From Kineosporia succinea (GTDB taxonomy: Bacteria; Actinomycetota; Actinomycetes; Actinomycetales; Kineosporiaceae): a stretch of DNA of 64,000 nucleotides. Location of the stretch: positions 6,817,241-6,881,240 of the forward strand of contig NZ_JAUSQZ010000001.1 in assembly GCF_030811555.1 (NCBI RefSeq). The letters run 5' to 3'. Positions within the stretch are counted from its first letter, which is position 1. Every line of letters starts with the position of its first letter. Below, in pieces: positions 35,757-44,084 of this stretch. Below the pieces are notes generated by a model. It was not told where the DNA came from. It saw only the letters and a list, made by a program, of their open reading frames with translations, and made no database searches. Position numbers and translations under genes: made by a program.

Positions 35757-37400
35757 ATGAACGCAAGAACTTCGATCAACCGCCGAGGGCTGCTGGTCAC
35801 GGCCCTCGCCGCGACCGCCGCCGTCACGCTCGCCGCCTGCACCGGCGGCTCCGGCACCGCTCAGGCCGCCGGCGACACGGTCGTGATCGTCACGGCCGCG
35901 CAGCCGCCGAGCTTCAGCTACGAGACCAGTGTGACCGGTTACGAGGCAGCGGAATTCAACGCCAACACCGGCGCCACCCTCGTGCGTAACCCCTACATCG
36001 CCGCCAGCGGCAGCGAGGCCGCCCACCAGGACTACTACACGTTCGAGCCGCTGCTCGCCAAGAGCTACGACGTCAGCGACGACAAGCTCACGTACACCTT
36101 CCATCTCGACACCGAGGCCAGCAGCGGCCAGGGGAACAAGCTCAGCGCGGACGACGTCATCTTCTCGATGCAGCGCAAGTACAAGGTGAAGACCAGCGTC
36201 GTGCCGTTCCTGACCGCGCCCATCCTCACCGACCCCGACCAGCAGGTGAAGAAGATCGACGACGCCACGGTCTCGATCACGGTGGCCAAGCCGCAGTACG
36301 GCTTCACGCTCCTGGCCCTGCTGGCGAACGTCCCCTTCAACATCTACGACTCCACCGTGCTGAAGGAACACGCGACCGCCGACGACCCCTACGCGGTGAA
36401 GTGGTCCGAGCAGACCGGTACCTTCGGTTTCGGCGCCTACAAGCTCACCTCGTACGTTCCGGGTGAGCAGATGGTCTACGAGGCCAACACCGGGTACGCG
36501 CTGGGTGCGCCGAAGGTCAAGCGCATCGTGCAGCGGGTGGTGGCGGACGCCGGCCAGCGGGCCAACCTGGTCACCTCGGGTGACGCCCAGATCGCGACCC
36601 AGCTCCGGCCGGCCGACCAGGCCGGCATGATCTCCGCGAAGTCGGCCCAGGTGTTCACCGTCCCGACCAACTCGTGGGTCTTCATGAACATGGTGACGAC
36701 CGCCGCGCCCTTCGACAACCTGGTCGTGCGCCGGGCACTCTCGCTCGCGGTGCCGTACGACGACATCGCCAAGAACGTCTACAAGGACCGCATGACGCCC
36801 TTCACCACCATGCTGTCCGACCAGGCCCCGGGCTGGAGCGGCGAGGGCCTGAAGGCGAAGGAGACGAACGTCGAGGAGGCCAAGAAGCTCCTGGCCGAGG
36901 CCGGTGTGAGCACCCCGGTGAAGTTCGAGCTCACGGTCAACAACGCCGTTCCGGACCTGCAGGAGGCCGCCGTCCAGATCCAGAGCGCGGCCAAGGCGGC
37001 GGGTTTCGAGATCTCGGTGAACGCGGTCAGCTCCGCCGAGTTCCAGTCCGGCCTGGCCACCCACGCGTTCCAGGCCATGATGCAACGGGACTGGGCCGTG
37101 GTGCAGTCACCGGCCTACGTGCTGCCCCTCTTCTACACCCCCGGCTCGCCGGTCGACTGGTCGGACTGGGACTACCCGCCCATGGTCAAGGCCGTCGCCG
37201 CCGGCAACGCCGCGAGTGACCCGCTCTCCGCGGACGGCGGCAAGGCCTGGAACGAGGCCGAGCAGATCCTGGCCTCGCAACTGCCGACCATCTACATGGG
37301 AGATGTCCAGCCCCTCAACGCCTTCGCCAACGGCGTCGGTGGATACGTCTTCCGCAGTGACAACGTCATCGACTACTCGCAGCTCAGCCTGAACGGCTGA
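35757..37400 (+). CDS. ABC transporter solute-binding lipoprotein, SBP family 5 (DppA/OppA-like)
   Basis: A 547-residue extracellular receptor. A lipobox LAAC (near residue 24) is preceded by INRRGLLV, which may also be a Tat signal. SBP_bac_5 features include the start of the mature chain (VVIVTAAQPPSFSYETS), TYTFHLDTEA, DVIFSMQRKYKV and NLVVRRALSLAVPYDDIAKNVY. It determines the substrate of the importer; cluster genes suggest an amide, dipeptide-like or cyclic amide compound, which is inference. ATG 35757 has GGAG at about 10 bases. Confidence 0.92.
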   Translation: MNARTSINRRGLLVTALAATAAVTLAACTGGSGTAQAAGDTVVIVTAAQPPSFSYETSVTGYEAAEFNANTGATLVRNPYIAASGSEAAHQDYYTFEPLLAKSYDVSDDKLTYTFHLDTEASSGQGNKLSADDVIFSMQRKYKVKTSVVPFLTAPILTDPDQQVKKIDDATVSITVAKPQYGFTLLALLANVPFNIYDSTVLKEHATADDPYAVKWSEQTGTFGFGAYKLTSYVPGEQMVYEANTGYALGAPKVKRIVQRVVADAGQRANLVTSGDAQIATQLRPADQAGMISAKSAQVFTVPTNSWVFMNMVTTAAPFDNLVVRRALSLAVPYDDIAKNVYKDRMTPFTTMLSDQAPGWSGEGLKAKETNVEEAKKLLAEAGVSTPVKFELTVNNAVPDLQEAAVQIQSAAKAAGFEISVNAVSSAEFQSGLATHAFQAMMQRDWAVVQSPAYVLPLFYTPGSPVDWSDWDYPPMVKAVAAGNAASDPLSADGGKAWNEAEQILASQLPTIYMGDVQPLNAFANGVGGYVFRSDNVIDYSQLSLNG

Positions 37401-37429
37401 GACCCGACCGGGACGGACGAGGACCAACC

Positions 37430-38299
37430 ATGGACAGCACCACCGAATCGCGACCCGTTCTCGAGGTGAGGGACCTCAGCGTCCGCTACGGGAACAGCGT
37501 GGCGGTCAGCGGGGCATCCTTCACGATCGCCCGGGGCCAGCGCGTGGCCGTCGTCGGCGAGTCCGGCTCCGGCAAGACCAGCCTGGCCAATGCGATCGCC
37601 GGATTCGTCGACCCGATGAGCGCGGTCGTGGAGTCGGAGGTGCTGTCCCTGGACGGTTCGGCGCTCCAGCGGACCTTCACCGCGGGGAGGCAGGAGCGCA
37701 TCCCTCGCCGTACCCCGGGGCTGTCCATGGTCTTTCAGGACGCGATGAGCAGTCTGGACCCGGTCTGGACGGTCGGGAGCCAGCTGACCGCGGTGCTGCG
37801 CTCCACCGAGCGCTGCACCCGCTCCGAGGCCCGGGAGCGGGCCACCGACCTGCTCGACCGGGTCGGCATCGTCGACCCGCGACGGGTGATGAGAGCCCGC
37901 CCGCACGAACTCTCGGGCGGTATGCGCCAACGGGTCATGATCGCCATCGCCCTGTCCGGCCGGCCCGCCCTGCTCATCGCCGACGAACCCACCAGCGCAC
38001 TGGACGCGTCGGTGGCCGTACGCACGATGAAGCTCCTGGTCGAGCTGACCCGGACCCAGGGAACGGCCCTGCTGATGGTCACGCACGACATCGAGTTGTG
38101 CCGCCGTTTCACCGACCACGTGATCGTGATGTACCGCGGCGAGATCGTCGAGCAGTTGCCGTCGGCCCGGCTGGACGAGGCGGAACATCCCTACACCCAG
38201 GGACTCCTGCAGTGCGTGCCCACGCTGGCCAGCGCGGGCCTGGAGCAGCTGCCGACCTTCGAGTCGGTCCGCCGATCGATCGAGGAGGTGACCGGATGA
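37430..38299 (+). CDS. Dpp/Opp-type ABC ATPase (DppD-like)
   Basis: A 289-residue ATPase: Walker A GESGSGKT (43-50), Q-loop MVFQDAMSSLDPVWTVG (typical OppD/DppD), signature LSGGMRQRVMIAIAL, Walker B LLIADEPTSALD and switch MVTHD. The C-terminal extension EHPYTQGLLQCVP is the oligopeptide-permease signature. It pairs with the next gene, whose start it overlaps by 4 bases. Confidence 0.94.
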   Translation: MDSTTESRPVLEVRDLSVRYGNSVAVSGASFTIARGQRVAVVGESGSGKTSLANAIAGFVDPMSAVVESEVLSLDGSALQRTFTAGRQERIPRRTPGLSMVFQDAMSSLDPVWTVGSQLTAVLRSTERCTRSEARERATDLLDRVGIVDPRRVMRARPHELSGGMRQRVMIAIALSGRPALLIADEPTSALDASVAVRTMKLLVELTRTQGTALLMVTHDIELCRRFTDHVIVMYRGEIVEQLPSARLDEAEHPYTQGLLQCVPTLASAGLEQLPTFESVRRSIEEVTG

Positions 38300-39069
38300 C
38301 CGCGCGGATCACCTGCGAGGACATCGTCAAGTCGTACGGCCGCAAGGCCGCCGTGCGGGGAGTCTCGTTCACCGTCGGGCCGGGGGCGCGGGTCGGCATC
38401 GTCGGCGAGAGCGGTTCGGGCAAGTCCACGGTGGCGAAAATCATCGTGGGGCTGGAGAAGCCCAGCTCCGGCCGGGTCCTGATCGACGGCCGCGAGGTGG
38501 CCTCGCTGATGTCGACCCGCAAGGGGGTCCTGGAGTACCGCCGCGCGGTGCAACTGGTGGCCCAGGACACGACCTCCACCTTCGACGCCCGGCACCCGGT
38601 GCGGCAGTCGCTCCGCACCCCCGCCCAGATCCTCGGCGGCCTGGACGTCCGGCAGGCGGACGAGGCGATCGAGAACATCACCCACGAGATCGGGATCTCG
38701 CCGGAGCTCGTGGACCGCTTCCCGGCCGAGCTGTCCGGTGGGCAGCGCCAGCGGATGGCGATCGCCCGGGCCCTCGTCATCCGTCCCGACGTCCTCGTCT
38801 GCGACGAGGCGGTCAGCGCACTCGACGTCTCGGTGCAGGGCGCCGTGCTGAACTTCCTGAAACGCTATTCGCAACAGCACGGCGCCTCCGTGCTCTCGGT
38901 CTCGCACGGCCTGCCCGCCACCGCCTTCCTCACCGACGAACTGGTCGTGATGAACGCCGGAACCGTGATGGAGACCGGCCCCACCCGTGCCCTGCTCGCC
39001 GACCCGCAGAACGCCTACACCCGCATGCTGGTGGGCGCCTACCGCGACATAGAGAGCCTCGCCCCATGA
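38296..39069 (+). CDS. Dpp/Opp-type ABC ATPase (DppF-like)
   Basis: A 257-residue ATPase: Walker A GESGSGKST, signature LSGGQRQRMAIARAL, Walker B VLVCDEAVSALD and the C-terminal QNAYTRMLVGAY remnant of the Opp signature. The usual DEPT after Walker B is DEAV, a variant commonly seen in DppF/GsiA-type domains. It completes the five-part importer (two permeases, receptor, two ATPases). Confidence 0.93.
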   Translation: MTARITCEDIVKSYGRKAAVRGVSFTVGPGARVGIVGESGSGKSTVAKIIVGLEKPSSGRVLIDGREVASLMSTRKGVLEYRRAVQLVAQDTTSTFDARHPVRQSLRTPAQILGGLDVRQADEAIENITHEIGISPELVDRFPAELSGGQRQRMAIARALVIRPDVLVCDEAVSALDVSVQGAVLNFLKRYSQQHGASVLSVSHGLPATAFLTDELVVMNAGTVMETGPTRALLADPQNAYTRMLVGAYRDIESLAP

Positions 39070-39116
39070 CGCTCGCCTCGGCCCAAACTACTTGCACCGA
39101 AACGCTATTGGCCTCA

Positions 39117-39146
39117 TTGACGATGCGTCACCCCGAGGTCTACGGT
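39117..39146 (+). promoter_or_regulatory. Promoter for leaderless IclR mRNA
   Basis: TTGACG (39117-39122), an 18-base spacer and TACGGT (39141-39146) lie directly before ATG 39153, so transcription would begin at or near the start codon. It would allow the regulator and following genes to be made separately from the importer. Confidence 0.45.
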
Positions 39147-39152
39147 CGGTTC

Positions 39153-39923
39153 ATGGAACGAAACGCCGATCCGGAAAAGGGATCAGATGTGCAGACGGTC
39201 AGCCGTGCCGCGCAGATCCTCTTCACCTTCTCAGCGGAGAACCCCGAGCTGGGCCTGAGCCAGCTCTCCACGGAACTCGGCCTCAGCAAGGCCACGATCC
39301 ACCGGATCGCACAGACACTCGTCTCCGTAGGCCTCCTGGAACAGAACGCCACCTCGCGGGGATACCGGCTGGGTGTACGGCTCCTGCGGCTGGCCCAGGT
39401 CGTCGAGGGATCCATCGACATCCGGCGGGAGGCCCGCGAGGCCCTGCACACGCTGCGCGACGAGACCGGGGAAACGGTCTATCTGATGATGCTGCGGGGC
39501 AACGAGGCGCTGTGCGTGGAGCGGCTCGAGGGATCCCATCCGATGCGTGATCTGTCCACCGCCCCGGGTGCTTTCGTTCCGCTGCGCACCGGTGCCGCCG
39601 GCAGCGCCATCATGTCCGCGATGCCGGAGGGTGACGTGCGCGCCCTGCTGGGCGACGTGACACCCCGCGCCCTGCGTGACGAGGTGCGCGAGCGCGTCGA
39701 CACCGCCCGGCAGCGGGGTTACGCGTTCTCGCGCGGTGACATCGCCCAGGGGGTGGGCGCCATCGCCGCCCCGCTGGTCGACAACCACGGCACCGTCATC
39801 GGCGCCGTCAGCCTCGGCGGCCTGCTCGAGCGCGTGGAGCAGTCCGAGCAAAGCCTGGTCGGCGCGGTCGCCCGGGCCGCCCGCCTGATCACCCTCCGGA
39901 TGGGATGGACCACCGAATCATGA
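39153..39923 (+). CDS. IclR family transcriptional regulator
   Basis: A 256-residue regulator: winged helix-turn-helix (about 10-70: VSRAAQILFTFSAENPELGL, LSTELGLSKATIHRIAQTL) and an IclR effector domain (TVYLMMLRGNEALCVERLEG, FVPLRTGAAGSAIMS, YAFSRGDIAQGVGAIAAPL). ATG 39153 is preferred because it follows a promoter at leaderless distance and gives the usual family length. An earlier ATG at 39066 overlaps the ATPase stop and is an alternative. Its stop overlaps the lyase start. It likely controls this operon through the palindromes at 32676-32712. Confidence 0.9.
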   Translation: MERNADPEKGSDVQTVSRAAQILFTFSAENPELGLSQLSTELGLSKATIHRIAQTLVSVGLLEQNATSRGYRLGVRLLRLAQVVEGSIDIRREAREALHTLRDETGETVYLMMLRGNEALCVERLEGSHPMRDLSTAPGAFVPLRTGAAGSAIMSAMPEGDVRALLGDVTPRALRDEVRERVDTARQRGYAFSRGDIAQGVGAIAAPLVDNHGTVIGAVSLGGLLERVEQSEQSLVGAVARAARLITLRMGWTTES

Positions 39924-40801
39924 ACCTGCGTCAGCTGATCAGCGAGTCCGACGGCCCTCTGGTCGTCCCGGGAGTCGGGACGGCGCTGGAGGCTCGGGCC
40001 GCCCAGGCCGCCGGGTTCGGCGCCGTGTACGTGAGCGGCTACGCGACCGCCGCCTGGCGTCACGCCGTTCCCGACATCGGTCTGATAGCCCTGGCCGAGA
40101 TCGAGGCATCGCTGCGGGCGGTCGTCGCGGCCACCGGCCTGCCGGTCCTCGTCGACGCCGACACCGGGTACGGCGACGTCAGCAATGTCGTCGACACGGT
40201 GCGGAAGCTCGAGGCGGCCGGTGCGTCCGGCATCCAGATCGAGGACCAGACCTGGCCCAAACGGTGCGGGCACCTCGTCGGCAAGACGGTCGAGCCGGCC
40301 GACCGGGCCGCCCTCAAGATCCGGGCCGCGGCGGCGGCGCGGACCGAACCGGAGACGCTCATCGTGGCCCGCACCGACGCCCGGGCCACCGACGGTCTCG
40401 ACGAAGCCGTCCGGCGGGCCCGGATGTTTCACGACGAGGGGGCTGACGTGTTGTTCATCGATGCTCCCGAGAGCGCCGAGGAAGTGGCCCGCATCGCCGC
40501 CGAGGTGCCCGGGATGCGGCTGATCAACGTGTCCGAGTCGGGCCGCACCCCGACCATCCCCCTCGAGGAGTTCGCCCGTCTGGGCATCGAGATCGTGCTC
40601 TACCCCACCAGCGCCCTGCGGATCGCGTCGCGGGCGTTCGCCGACTTCTTCGCCGATCTCCGTGCCCAGGGCGACTCCCAGGCGTGGACGCGGCGGATGC
40701 ACGCCCTGGACGACCTGAACTCCCTGGTCGGACTCGACGAGATCCAGCACCTGGAGGGACAGATCATGGCCGGCCCCACCCGTTCCCCGTTGTCTTCCTG
40801 A
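39920..40801 (+). CDS. Isocitrate lyase / PEP mutase family lyase
   Basis: A 293-residue enzyme of the superfamily that includes 2-methylisocitrate lyase, oxaloacetate decarboxylase, phosphonopyruvate hydrolase and dimethylmalate lyase. Seen are PVLVDADTGYGDVSNVV (metal-binding Asp), IQIEDQTWPKRCGHLVGK (the K(K/R)CGH catalytic loop) and LIVARTDARATDGLDEA. The KRCGH cysteine suggests C-C lyase rather than mutase activity. Start ATG 39920 overlaps the IclR stop. It probably cleaves a branched hydroxy-dicarboxylate made further along the pathway; the exact substrate is unknown. Confidence 0.88.
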   Translation: MNLRQLISESDGPLVVPGVGTALEARAAQAAGFGAVYVSGYATAAWRHAVPDIGLIALAEIEASLRAVVAATGLPVLVDADTGYGDVSNVVDTVRKLEAAGASGIQIEDQTWPKRCGHLVGKTVEPADRAALKIRAAAAARTEPETLIVARTDARATDGLDEAVRRARMFHDEGADVLFIDAPESAEEVARIAAEVPGMRLINVSESGRTPTIPLEEFARLGIEIVLYPTSALRIASRAFADFFADLRAQGDSQAWTRRMHALDDLNSLVGLDEIQHLEGQIMAGPTRSPLSS

Positions 40802-40833
40802 CCCGGCACCTCCCCACCCGAAAGGCCACCACC

Positions 40834-41241
40834 ATGTCGACCTCACCCGACCTCGGCGCACTGCTCGAGCGCATCCAGCACGACCGCGGCGTCGTGCACC
40901 CGAACCTGGCCATCGCCGCCAAGTACAGCCCGGCCGCGCTGGAACAGTTCCACACGTCGTACATGTGGGCCGTCCACGGCAACGAGGTGCTCGACCGCAA
41001 GACCAAGGAACTGATCATGCTCGCGGCCGACGCGGCGGTGTACTTCACCTACGGCTGCAAGTTCCACATCGGTGAGGCCCTGCGTCACGGTGCCTCCGTC
41101 GACGAGATCGTCGCCTCCCTCGAACTGGTGGGCCTGGTGGGCGGTTTCCACGTGCCGATGATGGCCTTCCCGCTGCTGGACGAGGTCCTGGCGACCGAGG
41201 AGTTCGCCCACCTCCGCCGGCCGGACCTGACCTTCGACTGA
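40834..41241 (+). CDS. Carboxymuconolactone decarboxylase (CMD/AhpD) family protein
   Basis: A 135-residue helical protein: VLDRKTKELIMLAADAAVYF, then YGCKFHIGEALRHGAS and EIVASLELVGLVGG follow the CMD pattern. Only one cysteine (YGCKFH) is kept, not the CxxC pair of AhpD peroxidases, so thiol peroxidase activity is unlikely and a decarboxylase or unknown role is left. ATG 40834 has AAAGG upstream. It is in the same gene train as the lyase and amidase. Confidence 0.85.
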   Translation: MSTSPDLGALLERIQHDRGVVHPNLAIAAKYSPAALEQFHTSYMWAVHGNEVLDRKTKELIMLAADAAVYFTYGCKFHIGEALRHGASVDEIVASLELVGLVGGFHVPMMAFPLLDEVLATEEFAHLRRPDLTFD

Positions 41242-41244
41242 CCG

Positions 41245-42624
41245 GTGACCGAGAGCGTGACCAAGAGCGACGACGGGGCCGGGCCCGACCTGGTCGAGCG
41301 GTGGGATCAGGCGCGCGCCCGGTACGAGAAGCACGACGACGAGCTGCGCGCGGTCATCACCTGGATCGACGACTCCCGCGCGGAGGTGGCCGAACGTCAG
41401 AAGGAACTGCTGGCAGGCCGTTCCCGGGGCCCCCTGCACGGACTGCTGGTGGGTCTCAAGGACAACATCGACACCGCCGGGGTGCTGACCACCTCCGGGG
41501 CCCGGTTCCTGTCGGCCAACGTTCCCACCGAGGACGCCCACGTGACGCAGCGGCTGCGGGCCTCGGGAGCGGTGGTCGTGGCCAAGCTGAACCTGGCCGA
41601 GGCCGCCTGGGGCGCCACCACGCAGAACGTCATGTACGGCGCCTGCCGCAACCCCTGGGACACCACGCGGATCCCGGGAGGATCGAGCGGGGGTTCGGGC
41701 AGTGCCCTGGCGGCCCGCTACTGCGACCTCAGCCTGGGCACCGACACCGGCGCCTCGGTCCGGATCCCCAGCGCGGTCAACGGCGTCGTCGGGTTACGCC
41801 CCACGTACGGTTCCATCTCCAACCGCGGCATCCTGCCGACCGCGCACACCCAGGACACCGTCGGGCCGATGGCCCTGCGGGCCCGTCTGGCCGCCGAGCT
41901 GACGCGGGCGGTGGCCGGGCACGATCCCCGTGACCCCTACTCCGTGCCGCATCTCGGCGAGCCCGCCACGGCGCGGCTCGGGCGGGACGTGCGAGGGATG
42001 CGGGTCGGGATTCCGGAGTCGTTCTTCTACGACGACCTGGAGTCCGGCGTCGCCGTACGCGTGCAGGAGTTCCTGGCCCATCTCGGCCACCGGGGCGTGA
42101 TCCTCGTCCCGGTGCCGGACTTCGGTCAGGCCGAGGCCTTCGAGCACTGGACCACCATCGTCCAGTCCGAAGGGGCGGGGTTCCACGAGGAAAGGGTTCG
42201 CAGGGCGCCCGAAGACTTCTCGGACGACGTGCGAGGACGGCTCGAGGGCGGCTTGCAGGTGACGGCCGCCCAGCTCGCCCGGTCCCTGAACTGGCGCGCC
42301 CGCTACCGGTTACGGCTCGCGGGCGCGTTCGCCGGGCTCGACGCGATGGTGACGCCGTGCGTCCCCGTCGACGTCCCGCCGGCCGACGGGTACGACTCCC
42401 GGGAACAGACGCGCACGCTCGGCCGGATCACCTACCCGTGGGCGCTGCACGCGGGTCCCACGCTCAGCCTGCCGATCGGCTTCCACCCCTCGTCCGGGCT
42501 GCCGGTCTCCATCGCCGTGTCCGCCGCGGCCTGGAACGAGTCCCGTCTCTTCCAGATCGCCGACGACTACCAGCACGTGACGCAGTGGCACGAGGAGTGG
42601 CCCGCGCTGCTCCAGAGGGACTGA
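41245..42624 (+). CDS. Amidase signature family hydrolase
   Basis: A 459-residue enzyme with the Ser-cisSer-Lys triad: K72 (VGLKDNID), cis-Ser in PGGSSGGSGSALAA (147-148) and nucleophile S171 (GTDTGASVRIP). It opens linear amides or carbamoyl compounds such as N-carbamoyl amino acids or allophanate-like substrates. GTG 41245 lies 3 bases after the preceding stop. Sitting directly before a hydantoinase, it may hydrolyse the N-carbamoyl product of ring opening, a role more often filled by N-carbamoylases of other families. That coupling is inference. Confidence 0.92.
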   Translation: MTESVTKSDDGAGPDLVERWDQARARYEKHDDELRAVITWIDDSRAEVAERQKELLAGRSRGPLHGLLVGLKDNIDTAGVLTTSGARFLSANVPTEDAHVTQRLRASGAVVVAKLNLAEAAWGATTQNVMYGACRNPWDTTRIPGGSSGGSGSALAARYCDLSLGTDTGASVRIPSAVNGVVGLRPTYGSISNRGILPTAHTQDTVGPMALRARLAAELTRAVAGHDPRDPYSVPHLGEPATARLGRDVRGMRVGIPESFFYDDLESGVAVRVQEFLAHLGHRGVILVPVPDFGQAEAFEHWTTIVQSEGAGFHEERVRRAPEDFSDDVRGRLEGGLQVTAAQLARSLNWRARYRLRLAGAFAGLDAMVTPCVPVDVPPADGYDSREQTRTLGRITYPWALHAGPTLSLPIGFHPSSGLPVSIAVSAAAWNESRLFQIADDYQHVTQWHEEWPALLQRD

Positions 42625-42668
42625 CCGGCGGCGGCCCGACCGGCCCGCCGCGAACGAAACGAGGACAG

Positions 42669-44084
42669 ATGTACGACCTGATCGTCAAGAACGGCCTGGT
42701 GGCCAGCGAGCACGACGTCCTTCCCCTGGACGTCGCGGTCGAGGGGGAGAAGATCGCCGCGCTCGGCACCCGGGGCCAGTTCGATGCCGTCGGAGCGACG
42801 AAGATCGTCGACGCGCAGGGCAAGTACGTCGTGCCGGGGGGTATCGACGCCCACGTGCACTTCGATCTCGCCGTCTCCGACGTCATGATCGCGCAGTCCC
42901 CCACCGCCGGTTCACGAGCCGGACTGTTCGGGGGCACCACCACCTACATCGACTTCTCGATCGCCTGGGGCGAGGAGGGCCTGCTCTCTTCCATCCAGAA
43001 GAAGATGGCCAGGACGGACGAGCAGAAACCGCACGCCGACTACGCCCTGCACGCCATCATGACGGGCGACTGGCCGATGAGTAACGCCGAGCAGATGCGG
43101 GAGGCGATCAGCGGTGGCGTGGTCTCGTTCAAGTTCTTCACCACCTTCCGCGGCAGCGAGACCGTCGGCGGGCTGATGAGCGACGACGGCCGGATCTACT
43201 CGGCCATGCGCGAGACCGCGCGGCACGGCGGCATCACGATGGTGCACTGCGAGGACGAGTGCATCATCGACTACCACGTGCGCAAGCTGTATTCCGAGGG
43301 GCGCCAGCAGTTCTGGAACATCAACGAGGCCCGGCCCACCCTGGCCGAGGAGGCCGCGGTGCGACGCATGCTCCTCCTGTCGCGCCGCACCGAGTCCCCG
43401 CTCTACATCGTGCACGTCTCGGCCCGGGAGTCCATCGACGCGATCACCGAGGCCCGGCGCGACGGGGTGAACGCCTTCGGCGAGATCCTGCACCAGAACC
43501 TGGCCTTCGACCCCGAGCGGTACAGGGAACCGCAGGGGCAGCGCTTCATGAACTACCCGGCCAACAAGCCGATCGAGCACCGGGACGCGCTGTGGGCGGC
43601 GGCCCACGACGGCCGGCTGCACACCATGGCCAGCGACGACTACACGGTCAAGCTGCAGCCCAAGCTCACCGGCGACACGGTGGACAACATCGCCGGTGGC
43701 ACGAACAGCATCGAGACCCGGATGGCCGTCGTCTGGTCGGAGGGGGTGGCCAAGCGCAATCTCGACGTCACCCGCTTCGTCGAGCTCACCTCCGCCGCCC
43801 CCGCGAAGCTGTTCGGCCTGTACGGCACCAAGGGCGTCATCCGCCCCGGCGCCGACGCGGACCTGGTCGTCTTCGACCCGGACCGCGAGCACGTCTTCAA
43901 ACAGGACGAGAACCTGCACTCGGACTGCGACTACAGCAACTGGGACGGCTGGGAGACACACGGCTTCCCGGTCCTGACGATCCTGCGAGGCAACGTGATG
44001 GTGGACAACGGCGAGTGGGTCGGCCCCGAGGGAATCGGGCGCTTCGTCCCGGGCTCGGCACCGCAGAACGTGGGTACGCGATGA
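42669..44084 (+). CDS. Dihydropyrimidinase / hydantoinase family cyclic amidohydrolase
   Basis: A 471-residue member of the amidohydrolase superfamily. The metal site is visible as HxH (GGIDAHVHFDL), a carboxylated lysine in GVVSFKFFTTF, histidines in MVHCEDE and LYIVHVSARES, and the aspartate in MASDDYTV. LVVFDPDREHVF is the C-terminal composite-sheet region. Length and motifs match D-hydantoinases, dihydropyrimidinases and phenylhydantoinases. It opens five- or six-membered cyclic ureides or imides. ATG 42669 has GAGGAC at 5-6 bases. Its stop overlaps the oxidoreductase start. Confidence 0.93.
   Translation: MYDLIVKNGLVASEHDVLPLDVAVEGEKIAALGTRGQFDAVGATKIVDAQGKYVVPGGIDAHVHFDLAVSDVMIAQSPTAGSRAGLFGGTTTYIDFSIAWGEEGLLSSIQKKMARTDEQKPHADYALHAIMTGDWPMSNAEQMREAISGGVVSFKFFTTFRGSETVGGLMSDDGRIYSAMRETARHGGITMVHCEDECIIDYHVRKLYSEGRQQFWNINEARPTLAEEAAVRRMLLLSRRTESPLYIVHVSARESIDAITEARRDGVNAFGEILHQNLAFDPERYREPQGQRFMNYPANKPIEHRDALWAAAHDGRLHTMASDDYTVKLQPKLTGDTVDNIAGGTNSIETRMAVVWSEGVAKRNLDVTRFVELTSAAPAKLFGLYGTKGVIRPGADADLVVFDPDREHVFKQDENLHSDCDYSNWDGWETHGFPVLTILRGNVMVDNGEWVGPEGIGRFVPGSAPQNVGTR

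Noticed and set aside
41245-44084. Amidase and hydantoinase as a standard pyrimidine degradation pair
   Set aside because: Reductive pyrimidine degradation needs dihydropyrimidine dehydrogenase and beta-ureidopropionase; neither is present, and the lyase and DUF6282 genes do not fit.
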